This document shows positions 8,520-18,173 of a stretch of 64,000 nt of DNA, in pieces. The notes beneath the pieces are model-generated. The model was not told the DNA's origin. It worked only from the letters and a program-made list of their open reading frames with translations, and ran no database searches. The DNA lies in NCBI RefSeq assembly GCF_000337515.1, contig NZ_AOIQ01000008.1:125837-189836 (forward strand). Reading direction: 5' to 3'. The position numbers and the translations under genes were made by a program. Position 1 is the stretch's first letter; every line of letters begins with the position of its first letter. This DNA comes from Halovivax asiaticus JCM 14624. Its GTDB lineage: Archaea; Halobacteriota; Halobacteria; Halobacteriales; Natrialbaceae.

Positions 8520-9707
8520 TTATTCATCACGGAGGATCCGGTCGACGATCGCGGTCGAATCGCCGTCGAGTGCCGACTTGACGAGGAGGTGGCCACCGAG
8601 TTGTGAGGGGCTGATGACCGAGTCTGCACCCGCACGCTTCAGTTTCTTCACATTTTCACGATCCGTGGCCGCGGCGACGATCCGGGCTTCGGGACGAAGT
8701 TCGCGGGCGGTCAGGATCGCCAGCGCATCGGTGGCGTCGTCGTCCGTCGCGACGACGATCGCCAGCGCACGATCGATGCGAGCGCGTTCGAGTGGCGCTT
8801 CGTCGCTTGGATTGGCGGACAGGACCGGCACGCTCTCGTCCAGCGAGAGTGACTCACCAACGTCCAGGTCGCGAGAGACGACGGCGAACGGCGTCCCAGC
8901 GTCGGCGAGTTCGTCGATGATCGATTCGGTCAGGTCCCCGTGCCCGAGCACGAGGATGTGGTCGTCTAGCGTCTGCAGTTGTGAGTCGGTCATCTTTCCG
9001 AGGGTTTTCGAGATGCGGGCCTGGATCGCGGGCCCGACGAGAGCACCGATCGCGATACCGAAACTGGCGACACCGAGAACGAGGACGGACATGGTAAAGA
9101 GCAGCCCCTGGGTCGAAGCGCTATTCGGTGTAATGTCGCCGTAGCCGACGGTACTCGACGTGATCAGCGTGAAGTAGAAAGCGTCGAGGATCGTGTCGAT
9201 GCCGTCGAAGTGTTCCCGAAGGTGGTAGCTACCGAGCGTGCCGTAGGCCTGGACGGCGACGAGTGCGGCGCCGGCCGCGAGCTGGGTAGTCGCCAGCGAT
9301 AGGCTGGCGTCGAACCGCTCGCGGGTGAGGAGCAACACCGGAATCGCAAGCAGCGAGAGGGCGATCAGGGGAGCGGAGTACGGACTCGACTGTAAGAAGC
9401 CCTGGGCGGCCGTCAACGGCATGAGCAACAGCGTCGCCCACCAGCCGGCGCGCAGGCCGCGGCGGAGAGCGAGCACGCTGGCGACGATCACGAACCCGGT
9501 GAGCGCGCCGGTGAATCCGGCAGCCTCCTGGACGGCGTCCGGAACGTACGGAGCACCCTGGGCCGTGACCGCCCCGGTGCCGATGTTGAAGAACGCGGTC
9601 GCGATCGACAGCACTGCGACCGCCAACGCGAGTCCGACGGTACCACGCGTCGTCAACAGGTACCGCCAGTCCGTCGGCGCGGTCGGCCCGTCGGTCTCCT
9701 CGCGCAT
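8520..9707 (-). CDS. potassium channel with RCK/TrkA-N domain
   Basis: 395 residues. Five or six N-terminal membrane helices lead into a pore helix and selectivity filter (TSSTVGYGDITP) at about residues 183-194 and a last helix (LVLGVASFGIAIGALVG). A cytosolic RCK-type Rossmann domain follows (DDHILVLGHGDLTESIIDEL, then VVATDDDATDAL), which binds nucleotide or ions to gate the pore. The protein ends shortly after, without an obvious TrkA-C domain. K+ channels are central to the salt-in osmotic strategy. The ATG at 9707 is preferred over the GTG two codons upstream. Confidence 0.88.
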   Translation of the reverse strand: MREETDGPTAPTDWRYLLTTRGTVGLALAVAVLSIATAFFNIGTGAVTAQGAPYVPDAVQEAAGFTGALTGFVIVASVLALRRGLRAGWWATLLLMPLTAAQGFLQSSPYSAPLIALSLLAIPVLLLTRERFDASLSLATTQLAAGAALVAVQAYGTLGSYHLREHFDGIDTILDAFYFTLITSSTVGYGDITPNSASTQGLLFTMSVLVLGVASFGIAIGALVGPAIQARISKTLGKMTDSQLQTLDDHILVLGHGDLTESIIDELADAGTPFAVVSRDLDVGESLSLDESVPVLSANPSDEAPLERARIDRALAIVVATDDDATDALAILTARELRPEARIVAAATDRENVKKLKRAGADSVISPSQLGGHLLVKSALDGDSTAIVDRILRDE

Positions 9708-9833
9708 AGCCACTGCTGGGACGGGGACGCTGATAAATCCAGCCGATGCCGGTCGATTCGCCGAACGAAATGCGATCCCAGCTCGTGGCTGCGAATTAGA
9801 GTGGCAACTACTCTCGCGTTCGGGGTAGAGAGC

Positions 9834-10148
9834 TCAGCAGCTCACCCGCTCGAACACCCGGACCATCTCCAGTCTGATCACGACCGTCGCCGTCTCGGTC
9901 GCGAAGCGAACCTCGCCTGGATCGCGCGACGTCTCGTCGGGACGGGTCGCGAACAGCGCATCGAGGGCGTCCGGATCGATAAATTCGTACAGCGGCGTCT
10001 CCATCGACGTCGGTGAGCAGCCCTCGAACTGGGCGAGGGCTTTCGCGACGGCGACGCTCGGCGGTTCGTCGGTCGATCGACTGTACTCCACCCACCCACG
10101 GCGCATCCCCAGCTTCGGGCCGCAGTCAGTAGTATTGGCCTCTCTCAT
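9834..10148 (-). CDS. HalOD1 output-domain protein
   Basis: 104-residue single-domain protein matching the haloarchaeal output domain HalOD1 (SVAVAKALAQFEGCSP, then PLYEFIDPDALDALF and VRFATETATVVI). HalOD1 domains occur alone or fused to receiver domains and are presumed signal outputs; their target is not established. A TATA-like GTATCTAG on the minus strand about 27 bp upstream supports a leaderless start at 10148. The open frame could extend 24 codons further, without support. Confidence 0.82.
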   Translation of the reverse strand: MREANTTDCGPKLGMRRGWVEYSRSTDEPPSVAVAKALAQFEGCSPTSMETPLYEFIDPDALDALFATRPDETSRDPGEVRFATETATVVIRLEMVRVFERVSC

Positions 10149-10241
10149 GTCTCTCTGCCGTCTGTCCGACGGGCTAGATACACCGCCAACGACCGCCCCC
10201 TTATCGCTTCCGTCAGACACCGAGGGGTGAGAACTCCGTGC

Positions 10242-10258
10242 GTGAGTATGACACTCAC
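10242..10258. repeat. short inverted repeat between HalOD1 and PfkB genes
   Basis: GTGAGT-ATGAC-ACTCAC is a perfect 6-bp inverted repeat with a 5-bp spacer. It lies upstream of the HalOD1 gene and just past the 3' end of the PfkB gene. It could be a protein-binding site or a weak hairpin; no other support. Confidence 0.4.
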
Positions 10259-10295
10259 TCGTGTAGATCGCTGTCTGTCGGCTCGTCGTGACGGG

Positions 10296-11180
10296 TTACA
10301 TCTCACAGTCGGCAAGCAGCGAGTCGAGCCGCTGCGGAGAGAGTGACGACTGGGCACCGACCGTCCTGGTGGCGAGCGCCCCGCAGGCGTTCCCAACTCG
10401 AAGCGCCCGTTCCACGTCACCGGCCTGTAACCAGTTCGTGAGAAAGCCGGCGACGAACGCATCGCCTGCACCCGACGTATCCGTCGTGTCGACGTCGAAT
10501 CCGGCGTGGTGTGAGGTTGCGTTGGGGGCGTGGACGACCGCGCCGTCGTCGCCGTCCGTGACGACGACAGTCCGTTCGCCGAACGCCCGTTCACCGGCCG
10601 CAGTGGCGCGGATGGCGTCCGCCTCCCGGCTCGAGAGGAAGAGCACGTCGACCAGGTCGATAGGAGCCTCGATCGAGCGCTCGGTGAGTTGCCGACCGGG
10701 ATCGTAGCTGACGGACACGCCCGCCTCGGCAGCCAGCGACGCGATGGCCTCCGTCGTCTCCGGGCGATTGCCCGTGAGGTGAACGTGGTCTGCCTGCCGA
10801 ACGAGGGCAGGATCGACGTCCGACGGGCCGACAGCCTCGTTCGCGCCGTCGTCACCGAGGACGGAGACGGCGCCAGATTCGTCGACCACGAGGTACTTGC
10901 GAGCGGTCGTCGCGTCGGGAATCCGTCGAATTCCCGTACAGTCCACGCCAGCCCCCTCGAGGGTCGCCACGGCGTCACGGCCGCACTCGTCGTCACCGAC
11001 GCTGCCGATCAGGTCGACATCGACGCCGAGTCCGGCGAGCCCGACCGCGACGTTCGCAGCGCTCCCACCGCATCCACAGTGTCGGTCACGAATCGTCGCC
11101 TCACCGTCGACGGGAGGAAGCGAATCGACGCGGAGGGTAACGTCCCAGTTGACGTGGCCAGCGACGAGACAGCGGTCCAT
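10296..11180 (-). CDS. PfkB-family sugar/nucleoside kinase
   Basis: 294-residue ribokinase-fold enzyme. The N-terminal PfkB signature region is GCGGSAANVAVGLAGLG (residues about 36-52). The C-terminal signature TDTSGAGDAFVAGFL carries the anion hole and the catalytic Asp (GAGD). It phosphorylates a sugar or nucleoside from ATP; the substrate cannot be read from sequence. On the same strand lies the DUF63 gene, and the deoxyribose-phosphate aldolase gene is divergent beyond that, so a role in pentose or nucleoside breakdown is a reasonable but unproven guess. Confidence 0.87.
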   Translation of the reverse strand: MDRCLVAGHVNWDVTLRVDSLPPVDGEATIRDRHCGCGGSAANVAVGLAGLGVDVDLIGSVGDDECGRDAVATLEGAGVDCTGIRRIPDATTARKYLVVDESGAVSVLGDDGANEAVGPSDVDPALVRQADHVHLTGNRPETTEAIASLAAEAGVSVSYDPGRQLTERSIEAPIDLVDVLFLSSREADAIRATAAGERAFGERTVVVTDGDDGAVVHAPNATSHHAGFDVDTTDTSGAGDAFVAGFLTNWLQAGDVERALRVGNACGALATRTVGAQSSLSPQRLDSLLADCEM

Positions 11181-11302
11181 TCACCACGGAGAACGGTCGC
11201 TCCCGGCTTAGGTGTCCCGCCCACTCACACTTGATGGGAACGGCCGGCTGGATCGGAGGCTGTGAGAACGGTAGCTGACCGGAAACGAAGATCGCGAACG
11301 CC

Positions 11303-12133
11303 TCAACCGGAGATCGTGAACAGGAGCAGGTTGTGAACGCCGGGGCCGAGACCCACGGCGGCGACGAAGCCGAGCGCGATGCGGCCGGCGCGTGGGCGAT
11401 CCCGGACCAGATCGGCGAACAGCCAGACGACGACGAGCGCGAGCGTCAGTTTCACCAGGACGAACAGCCAGCCGGCGCCGATATACTCGGCCGTGGGGAG
11501 GTCCCCGGCCAGTCCGAGGATGGCCGTCGAAAGTGGAACCTGTTCACCGGCACCCAGCACGTCGTAGCCGATCGCCGTCGACGTCCCGTCTAACACCTGG
11601 CCGAAACAGACCAGGGCGCCGGTGAGACCGGTGACAGCCGCGACCTCCGTCGCCCACAGACTCAGCGCGAACCAGCCGATCGCCGTGACGATGCCGGTAA
11701 TCACGACGGCGACGACGGGCCAGAACGGCGTGAACGTCCCGCCCTCGACACCGGTCATGATCGCGGCGGTTGCGAAAACCGACAGGAACGCCGTTCCGCA
11801 GATGCCGACGAACCGGGGGATCGACCGGTAGAGCCCGCCTGCGTGGAGGATGTTCGCGACGATCCAGACGAATCCCGCCAGGATCGCCGTCGTAACGTAG
11901 ACACTCGGAGCCTCGAACAGTGGCGCGATCGGCTCCGGGAACGCACTGACCGGGTCCCGTCCCAGCACGTACAGCGTGGACCCGAACATCATCCACGGGA
12001 CGAAGGCGAGCACCGTGCGGTCGGTCACGGGCGGGTCGATCGCCCACAGCAGCGCACCGACGCCCGCAATTCCGAGCAGTAACACCACGGTAAAATACCA
12101 CGGTGGTATCGCGAATCCCTCCGGCAGTACCAT
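11303..12133 (-). CDS. DUF63 family membrane protein
   Basis: 276 residues with about eight transmembrane helices, for example FTVVLLLGIAGVGALLWAI at the N-terminus and ALVVVWLFADLVRD near the end. Family features include PWMMFGSTLYVLGRD and the C-terminal GLGPGVHNLLLF. DUF63 is an archaeal integral membrane family of unknown function. It is transcribed towards the PfkB gene with a gap of about 120 bp and is divergent from deoC. Confidence 0.85.
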   Translation of the reverse strand: MVLPEGFAIPPWYFTVVLLLGIAGVGALLWAIDPPVTDRTVLAFVPWMMFGSTLYVLGRDPVSAFPEPIAPLFEAPSVYVTTAILAGFVWIVANILHAGGLYRSIPRFVGICGTAFLSVFATAAIMTGVEGGTFTPFWPVVAVVITGIVTAIGWFALSLWATEVAAVTGLTGALVCFGQVLDGTSTAIGYDVLGAGEQVPLSTAILGLAGDLPTAEYIGAGWLFVLVKLTLALVVVWLFADLVRDRPRAGRIALGFVAAVGLGPGVHNLLLFTISG

Positions 12134-12319
12134 GCACTAACAGGTACGTAGCAGGGTCAAACAAGTTGCGGTTACGACCGATCGGCATCGATACCAGTCG
12201 ATCGCCGTCCCACTCCGTCGAATCGACTACGAAGAGCCATCATCCGACCAGTGGTGAGGGTAACCGGCCGTCGCGGACGATCCCGTCGGCTTTTGGTGGC
12301 TCGGGGAGAGCCCCCGACC

Positions 12320-12961
12320 ATGGACCGCACGGCGCTCGCCCCACGGATCGATCACACCGTTCTCGGACCGGAGACGACGGCGTCAGAGACACGACGCGTC
12401 TGTCAGGAGGCAGTCGATTACGGCATGAACGCCTGTCTCCCACCGTGTTACCTCCCGGACGTTCGCGAGACGTTCCCCGACCTCACGATCGCGACGGTCG
12501 TCGGCTTTCCGCACGGACAGCAGGCGCCGGCCGTGAAAGTCGAGGAGGCCGTCGCCGCCTGGCGTGCCGGCGCGGACGAACTGGACGTCGTCTGTAACGT
12601 GGGCCGACTCCTGTCGGGAGACACCGAGTCGGTCACGGACGAACTCGCCGAGGTCGTCGCCGCCGTCCCGATCCCGGTGAAGGTGATCGTTCAGGCGCCG
12701 CGGCTCACGCCCGACCAGCTCCGGACCGCCTGTGAGGCCGCCGCCGAGGCCGACGCCGCGATGGTCAAAACGGCGACCGGGTTCGCCGACGGTGGCGCGA
12801 CCGTCGACGACGTCAGTCTCATGGCCGAATACCTTCCAGTCAAGGCCAGCGGCGGGATCGGCTCCTACGACGACGCGATGGCGATGATCGAGGCCGGTGC
12901 CGAACGCATCGGGGCCTCGAGCGGCGTCGCGATCGTCGACGGCGCACCGTCGGAAGCCTAG
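12320..12961 (+). CDS. deoC: deoxyribose-phosphate aldolase
   Basis: 213-residue TIM-barrel aldolase that splits 2-deoxyribose-5-phosphate into glyceraldehyde-3-phosphate and acetaldehyde, the last step of deoxynucleoside breakdown. Family motifs are present: [10 protein letters not shown] at the N-terminus, ELDVVCNVG (catalytic Asp and surroundings), the Schiff-base lysine in [14 protein letters not shown], and [13 protein letters not shown]. The ATG at 12320 gives the normal start [13 protein letters not shown]; the 23 upstream in-frame codons are arginine-rich and unlike coding sequence. Confidence 0.95.
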   Translation: MDRTALAPRIDHTVLGPETTASETRRVCQEAVDYGMNACLPPCYLPDVRETFPDLTIATVVGFPHGQQAPAVKVEEAVAAWRAGADELDVVCNVGRLLSGDTESVTDELAEVVAAVPIPVKVIVQAPRLTPDQLRTACEAAAEADAAMVKTATGFADGGATVDDVSLMAEYLPVKASGGIGSYDDAMAMIEAGAERIGASSGVAIVDGAPSEA

Positions 12962-13039
12962 TGGACCACGCCCGGGTGAAAAACGAAGGTCGCCGGGATG
13001 GAGACGGCGGCGACGAACGGAAAAACGGACAGCAGGTGA

Positions 13040-14938
13040 TCAGTCGTCGAGCGGGGCCGCGCTCGAGAGCGCTTCGTCGATCGGGGCATCGGCCATCTTC
13101 TCGACGAGCGCGTCGATGACCTCCTCGCGCTTGCCGCGGACGAACTTGATCGAGCCGACGACGAGGTGGCCGCCGCCGGAGATGCCGGCGCCCGGAACCT
13201 CAGCTTTGAGTTCGGCGACCATCTCGGGGATGTCCAGTCGGACGCCGTCACTGCGAAGGACGGCGAAGTCGGGACCGTAGCCCACCGTGATGACCGGATC
13301 GCCGGTCTCCTCGACCTGCACGTCGTGGATCTCGCCGGTCGTCTTGCCCGGGGCAGGGTAGGTGAAACGATGGGTATAGTTCTCGACGTCGATCCGGTAG
13401 AGGTGGGCGCCGTTGTCGAGTGACTCGTGTTCGAGGTGGGGCGTCGCGTCGTCGAGTTGCGTCTGGATCGCCTCGGTGGCGCTCGACTCGAGCGACGAGA
13501 CCACGGCTCGGTGATGGTCGGGATCGGTGTCGATCCCCAGGACGTCGGTGATCAACGGCGTCCCGGCGCTGTATCGGAGCCAGTGGGCCGCGTAGTCCAG
13601 CGCCTCGCTGACGTCGCGGAGATGCTCCTCGTCGTAGCCCGCCTCGACCGCGAGGTCGATGTACCTGCCCATGGCGTCGGCCTTCGAACGGTCGGCGAGC
13701 CCGGCGACCGCAGGCAGGTGCTCGATATCGTTCGACAGGTCGGGGTAGATCATCCGGGCGAGTTCGACACAGAGCATCCCGGTCGTGATCCGATAGTCCT
13801 CGTCGTGGAGGTACGGGTTCACGTGGGCGTCGAGCAGGTCTTCGACGGCGTCGGGGTCCGGATGGTGGTGATCGATCGCCAGGATCGGGATGTCGTAGTG
13901 AGCGAGCGTCTCGTAGGAGGGGACGTCCTCGGCGGTCGACCCGTTGTCGAGCATCAACAACATGGGGAGTTGCTGGCCGTGTTTGTCCCGGTCCTCCAGC
14001 GCGAACGTGAGGTCGCGCGTCGAATCTTCGAGTTCATAGTACGGCGCCTTCGATGGCAGGCGTTTGAAGAGGTGGCGCGGCGCCTCGGGCGACTCGTGGA
14101 CGTCGGCGATGAAGCGTTCGAGAGCGAGCTGGAGCGGGACTGCGGCACACATCCCGTCGCCGTCGGCGTGGTGACGCACGCGGATCGGGCGCCCTTCGAG
14201 AACGGTCCGGCGCAGGGTTCGAGCGACCTCGGCCAGCTCCTCGCGAAGCGGCTCGAGTGCGGGCCAGTCGATGAGCGGGTCGACCTCGTGTGGCGCGGCA
14301 CGTTCGTCCCTGGCGCGTTCCAGCCGGTCGCTGGCGTCCGCCGCGTCCTCGCCGTCGAGGACGGTGAGTCCGTCGACTTCGAGCTGGATCGCGTCGTTTC
14401 GCCGTTCGACCGTCGCGTTGATGCGGGCGACGTCGCCGACGTCGACGGCGGGATAGGCCCGAACGCCTGCTTCTTCGAAGGCTGCGGCCGGGACGACACC
14501 GTGTTCGTCCGCGACGTGGAAGATCGTCGGCCCGCCCGTCTGCTTGATCTGGACGATCTCGCCCTCGACGTGGATCTGCTCGCCGATGTTCGCGTCGAGT
14601 CGATTCGTCCCGGTCAGTGAGACGTCGTGCTCGACGGCGACGAGTTCGTACTCCTCGACGTCGGCGGGGGCGAACGAGAGGTCGCCGTTGTCTCTGACCG
14701 TCTCCAGTTCGACGACCAGTTCGTCGTCGACGCGGTACGTTCCTTCGAGAACGGACTCGTGGACCAGTCCGGAAACGTGCTCCGAGAGATCGACGAAGAT
14801 ACCGTAATCGACGATACCGTTTATCTCCGCGAGATACGGCGTCTCGGGCTCGACCTCCTCGGCAGTACACTCCGGGTCGAGCTCGTAGACGACCGACTCG
14901 CGTGGCTCGCCGGCGTCGCCGGCGGTCTCGCGTGTCAT
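13040..14938 (-). CDS. DHH-family nuclease with S1 and OB domains
   Basis: 632 residues. An S1 RNA-binding domain comes first (about 40-100, GIVDYGIFVDLSEHVSGLVH), then an OB-fold (about 120-190, IHVEGEIVQIKQTGGPTIFH), then a RecJ-like DHH domain with HHADGDGMCAAVPLQLALER (motif I), MLLMLDNGS (motif II) and ILAIDHHHPDP (the DHH motif). DHHA1 follows with AGISGGGHLVVGSIKF. Metal ligands look intact, unlike the DHH homologue next to S15. It is probably an exonuclease on RNA or single-stranded DNA. The ATG at 14938 is chosen since a TATA-like GGTTATACG on the minus strand lies just upstream. Confidence 0.88.
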   Translation of the reverse strand: MTRETAGDAGEPRESVVYELDPECTAEEVEPETPYLAEINGIVDYGIFVDLSEHVSGLVHESVLEGTYRVDDELVVELETVRDNGDLSFAPADVEEYELVAVEHDVSLTGTNRLDANIGEQIHVEGEIVQIKQTGGPTIFHVADEHGVVPAAAFEEAGVRAYPAVDVGDVARINATVERRNDAIQLEVDGLTVLDGEDAADASDRLERARDERAAPHEVDPLIDWPALEPLREELAEVARTLRRTVLEGRPIRVRHHADGDGMCAAVPLQLALERFIADVHESPEAPRHLFKRLPSKAPYYELEDSTRDLTFALEDRDKHGQQLPMLLMLDNGSTAEDVPSYETLAHYDIPILAIDHHHPDPDAVEDLLDAHVNPYLHDEDYRITTGMLCVELARMIYPDLSNDIEHLPAVAGLADRSKADAMGRYIDLAVEAGYDEEHLRDVSEALDYAAHWLRYSAGTPLITDVLGIDTDPDHHRAVVSSLESSATEAIQTQLDDATPHLEHESLDNGAHLYRIDVENYTHRFTYPAPGKTTGEIHDVQVEETGDPVITVGYGPDFAVLRSDGVRLDIPEMVAELKAEVPGAGISGGGHLVVGSIKFVRGKREEVIDALVEKMADAPIDEALSSAAPLDD

Positions 14939-15191
14939 CGTTGCCGGTCGTTTGCGACCGTCGCGTATAACCCTTATCAAGCGCCTTTCCGAAACGCCAC
15001 AGCCCGCCGGCTCTCGACCTGGGCACCCCATCGCCACCCAGCCTCCAGCACCACCAGCACCACCAGCACGGCGAGAAACCGGCCCGCACGGGGAAGGAGG
15101 CCGAGCCGATCGAGCTGACAACCCGGCTATTCAGGCGTACGGTCGCCAGGGTTGCCACTACACTTTTAGGCCACTGTGTCGAATCCGGGCC

Positions 15192-16748
15192 ATGAGTCGT
15201 CTCACGGGGCCAGCCACCGAGTCGGACCCGAGATCGGACGACGACCCGGCCACCAGCGTCATCGTACACGACCGCGAGCTGGGAGCGGGAGACGACCTCG
15301 CTGGGGCACTCGAGGAGCAGCAACCGGACCTGACCGTCGACTTCGAAGCCAGACCGGAAGTCGTGCGAAGACGGCTCCGCTCCGAATCCGTCGGGTGCGT
15401 CGTCCTCGTTTTCGACGGGGCAGAGCGGCCAGACGCGGGTGAGTCGACGTCGGCGGACGATCTCGTTCCGTCGACCGTCCTCGAAACCGCGAGCGAAGAA
15501 CGACCGGCTATCCCGGTCGTCCTGTACGGTCGAGCGATACCGAGTGCCGTTGCGGCCACTGCCGTCGAGAACGGAGTGAACGACGTCCAGCGCGTCCCGG
15601 CGGCCGAATCGGCCGATCGATTCCTGCACGACGGCGAGGACAAGGCCGACGAGATCACGCCCATCGGCGAACTCGCCTGTCGGATCGCGTCACTCCTCGA
15701 CCATCGTCGGCAGGCAGCGACGGCAGTCGACGAGCGTGACCGGCTCGAATCGATCGCCGCCCGATTTCCCGGCATCGTCTATCGATGTCTGGCGACGCCG
15801 GAGTGGCCGATGGAGTACGTCACCGGCGAGGTCGAACGGCTCGCCGGCTACACCACAGCCGAACTCGAATCGGGCGCCATCACCTGGGGGAGTGACGTCA
15901 TCCATCCGGACGACCGCGAACGCGTCGCTGACGTGGTCTTCGAGGAACTCGAATCGACCGGTGCCTTCGAGTTCACCTATCGGATCACGACTGCAGGCGG
16001 GACGACCAAGTGGGTCTGGGAGCGTGGCCGCCAAATCGAGCCCGCCCCGGACGCCACACCGCGACTTCAGGGATTCATCATCGACGTCACCGACAGGCGC
16101 GAGCGGGCCGACCAGTTACAGGTCATCAGTCACCTGCTCCGCCACAACCTCCGCAACGACATGACGGTCGTTCGCGGCTACACCAGTAAGATCGCCGAGG
16201 AGAGTACAGGGTTCGAAGAAGAGACGACGACGATGCTCGACCGAATCGACGGCCTGCTGACGACCGTCGACAAGACGCAGCCGATCGTGGACGTACTAAC
16301 GACGCCACACGACCGGGAGATCGTCGCGATCGACAGTGCGATCGAACGAGCCATCGAGACCGTCGGCTCCAGACACGACGTCACGCCCACGGTGGTCTCG
16401 ATCGAGTCGGCGACGGTCACGGCGATACCCGAACTCGAACGCGCGTTCGTCGAGGTGCTCGAGAACGCCGCCATCCACACCGGTGAGGACACGCCCTGGA
16501 TCGCCGTCCGTACCACGGTGACCGACGAGACGGTCGACGTGGTGATCGTCGACGAGGGCCCCGTGATCCCGGACATGGAACGCGACGTCCTCACCGGCGA
16601 GCGGACGCCCGAACCGCTGTTTCACGGCACCGGACTCGGCCTCTGGCTCGTCGAACTGATCGTTCGGCGCTCCGGCGGCTCGCTCTCCTTCGACGAGACG
16701 GCAGACGGCGGCAACGTCGTCACGCTGGCGCTTCCTCGGCTGGAGTGA
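15192..16748 (+). CDS. PAS-domain sensor histidine kinase
   Basis: 518 residues. Residues 1-170 resemble a response-regulator receiver fold (SVIVHDRELGAG; GCVVLVFDGAE) but without a clear phospho-acceptor pattern. A PAS fold follows (FPGIVYRCLATPEWPMEYVT through TDRRERADQLQ). The H-box is VISHLLRHNLRNDMTVVRGY with the phospho-accepting His. The ATPase has an N box (VLENAAIHTGED), G1 (VDEGPVIPDME) and G2 (GTGLGLWLVELIV). No membrane helix is seen, so it senses in the cytosol. No response regulator lies next to it; its partner is probably a stand-alone receiver elsewhere. Confidence 0.9.
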   Translation: MSRLTGPATESDPRSDDDPATSVIVHDRELGAGDDLAGALEEQQPDLTVDFEARPEVVRRRLRSESVGCVVLVFDGAERPDAGESTSADDLVPSTVLETASEERPAIPVVLYGRAIPSAVAATAVENGVNDVQRVPAAESADRFLHDGEDKADEITPIGELACRIASLLDHRRQAATAVDERDRLESIAARFPGIVYRCLATPEWPMEYVTGEVERLAGYTTAELESGAITWGSDVIHPDDRERVADVVFEELESTGAFEFTYRITTAGGTTKWVWERGRQIEPAPDATPRLQGFIIDVTDRRERADQLQVISHLLRHNLRNDMTVVRGYTSKIAEESTGFEEETTTMLDRIDGLLTTVDKTQPIVDVLTTPHDREIVAIDSAIERAIETVGSRHDVTPTVVSIESATVTAIPELERAFVEVLENAAIHTGEDTPWIAVRTTVTDETVDVVIVDEGPVIPDMERDVLTGERTPEPLFHGTGLGLWLVELIVRRSGGSLSFDETADGGNVVTLALPRLE

Positions 16749-16806
16749 ACCCCTCCCGGCCGGCCACCAGTAGTCCGCATCCGGAACGTTTAGCAACGGC
16801 AAGCAC

Positions 16807-16812
16807 GGAGGG
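16807..16812 (+). promoter_or_regulatory. Shine-Dalgarno site of the JAMM gene
   Basis: GGAGGG lies 6 bp before the ATG at 16819 and supports that start. Confidence 0.6.
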
Positions 16813-16818
16813 ACGGGC

Positions 16819-17319
16819 ATGGGGCTGCTCTCCGGGCTCTTCCGCTCGAGCGAGATTCTCGGGATCGCCGAGGAGACCCTCGAGTTCGTCCTCGAGTCCT
16901 CCGAAGCGACGCACCCGAACGAGTACATGGGCTTTCTCAGAGGGACCGAGGCGAGCCGACTGGGACTCGACCGGGACGGGCTCGTGATCACCGACGTGCT
17001 GGTGATCCCCGGGACCAGCCAGAACAGCGTGAGCGCGACCGTCAAGACGAATTCGATTCCGAACGACACGAAGGCGCTGGGGAGCATCCACTCGCACCCG
17101 AACGGCGTCTTGCGACCGAGCCAGGCCGATCTGGCCACGTTTACGCGCGGATCGGTCCACGTCATCATCGGTGCGCCGTACGGACGGCACGACTGGCAGG
17201 CGTTCGACTCGGACGGGAAGCCGACGACGTTGCACGTCATCGACGTCGAGGTCCCCGACGAGGACGACTTCTTTCACTTCACCCAGGAAGACATCGACGA
17301 GGAACTCAAATGGAACTGA
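16819..17319 (+). CDS. JAMM/MPN-domain metalloprotease (possible desampylase)
   Basis: 166-residue JAB1/MPN/Mov34 protein with an intact JAMM zinc site: an upstream Glu in NEYMGFLRG and [17 protein letters not shown] (H-x-H...S-x2-D). In haloarchaea such enzymes remove ubiquitin-like SAMP proteins from conjugates; whether this one is a SAMP-specific isopeptidase is inferred. Its last 10 bp overlap the following FAD-synthase-type gene, so the pair is translationally coupled. Start fixed by a good Shine-Dalgarno. Confidence 0.85.
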   Translation: MGLLSGLFRSSEILGIAEETLEFVLESSEATHPNEYMGFLRGTEASRLGLDRDGLVITDVLVIPGTSQNSVSATVKTNSIPNDTKALGSIHSHPNGVLRPSQADLATFTRGSVHVIIGAPYGRHDWQAFDSDGKPTTLHVIDVEVPDEDDFFHFTQEDIDEELKWN

Positions 17320-17867
17320 GCGACGGCGACGAGACGGACGGCAGTATCGACGGAACGTCGGCGGGCAGCCGGGACACCTCCCGGACAGCGGACCGGGACG
17401 ACGACCAGACAGCGGATCGAAGTGGCGATGACGAACCGGACAGGACGCTCGTCGTCGCCCAGGGAACGTTCGACATCCTTCACCCCGGGCACGCCCACTA
17501 CCTGCGCGACGCAGCCTCGATGGGCGACGAACTGGTCGTCATCGTCGCGCGTCGCTCGAACGTCGATCACAAGGCCCAGCCGATCTGTCCGGCGACACAG
17601 CGACGGGACATCGTCGACGCTCTGGAACCGGTCGATCGGGCCATCCTCGGCCACGAGTCGGACATCTTCGTGCCCATCGAGGAACTCGATCCCGACGTGA
17701 TCGCCCTCGGCCACGACCAGCACCACGACGAGGACGCCCTCGCCGACGAACTCGCCGGACGGAACATCGAGTGTGACGTCCGCCGGGCCAGCGGGGCCGA
17801 ACCGGCTGACGACGAACTCTACTCCAGCCGACAGATCGTCGAACGGATTATAGCGCGACGCAGGTGA
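17310..17867 (+). CDS. ribL: FAD synthase-type nucleotidyltransferase
   Basis: 185 residues. After an unusually long disordered acidic N-terminus (about 45 residues, [20 protein letters not shown]) comes a cytidylyltransferase-like core: [19 protein letters not shown] with the HxGH active site, and [10 protein letters not shown] near the end. Archaeal RibL transfers AMP to FMN to give FAD; the family also includes glycerol-3-phosphate cytidylyltransferases, so substrate is inferred. The ATG overlaps the end of the JAMM gene. The N-terminal tail might mean that the real start lies further in, but no good internal ATG or Shine-Dalgarno is seen. Confidence 0.8.
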   Translation: MELSDGDETDGSIDGTSAGSRDTSRTADRDDDQTADRSGDDEPDRTLVVAQGTFDILHPGHAHYLRDAASMGDELVVIVARRSNVDHKAQPICPATQRRDIVDALEPVDRAILGHESDIFVPIEELDPDVIALGHDQHHDEDALADELAGRNIECDVRRASGAEPADDELYSSRQIVERIIARRR

Positions 17868-17901
17868 GCCGTCGACGAACACCGCCAGGGAGCCGAGACT
17901 G

Positions 17902-18048
17902 TCACGTTCGGCGCACGACCAGTACGATCACGCCGACGACGAGCAACCCGATCCCCCACCACAGCGAGTCGCCGGGCAGGCCGATCAGTGCGAGGGTGAC
18001 GAGTCCCGAGGAGACGAGGGACCAGCCGATAGTCGTTCGATAGGTCAT
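17902..18048 (-). CDS. 48-residue two-helix membrane protein
   Basis: A short frame reading MTYRTTIGWSLVSSGLVTLA then LIGLPGDSLWWGIG and LLVVGVIVLVVRRT. It makes two hydrophobic helices with a short polar turn and a basic end, a common pattern for tiny haloarchaeal membrane proteins. It lies between ribL (convergent) and the aminotransferase gene. Function unknown. Codon use with G/C third positions supports real coding. Confidence 0.6.
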   Translation of the reverse strand: MTYRTTIGWSLVSSGLVTLALIGLPGDSLWWGIGLLVVGVIVLVVRRT

Positions 18049-18173
18049 TGTCCGTCCTTCACCGTCGAGCAAGGTAGAAGGCAGGGGGAGTTCGCAGGCA
18101 CTGAGTCGGCGTCGATGGAAGACGGCGGAGAGCGGAACTCGATTCGATTTTACGTGTGAAAACGGGCGGTGTT

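Noticed and set aside
13427-14620. 397-codon plus-strand frame antisense to the S1/DHH nuclease gene
   Set aside because: It is a mirror frame of a well-conserved gene, full of Val/Asp/Arg typical of reverse reading in high-GC DNA, with no recognisable domain.
14034-15629. 531-codon minus-strand frame
   Set aside because: Arginine-rich shadow over the S1/DHH gene and the histidine kinase gene.
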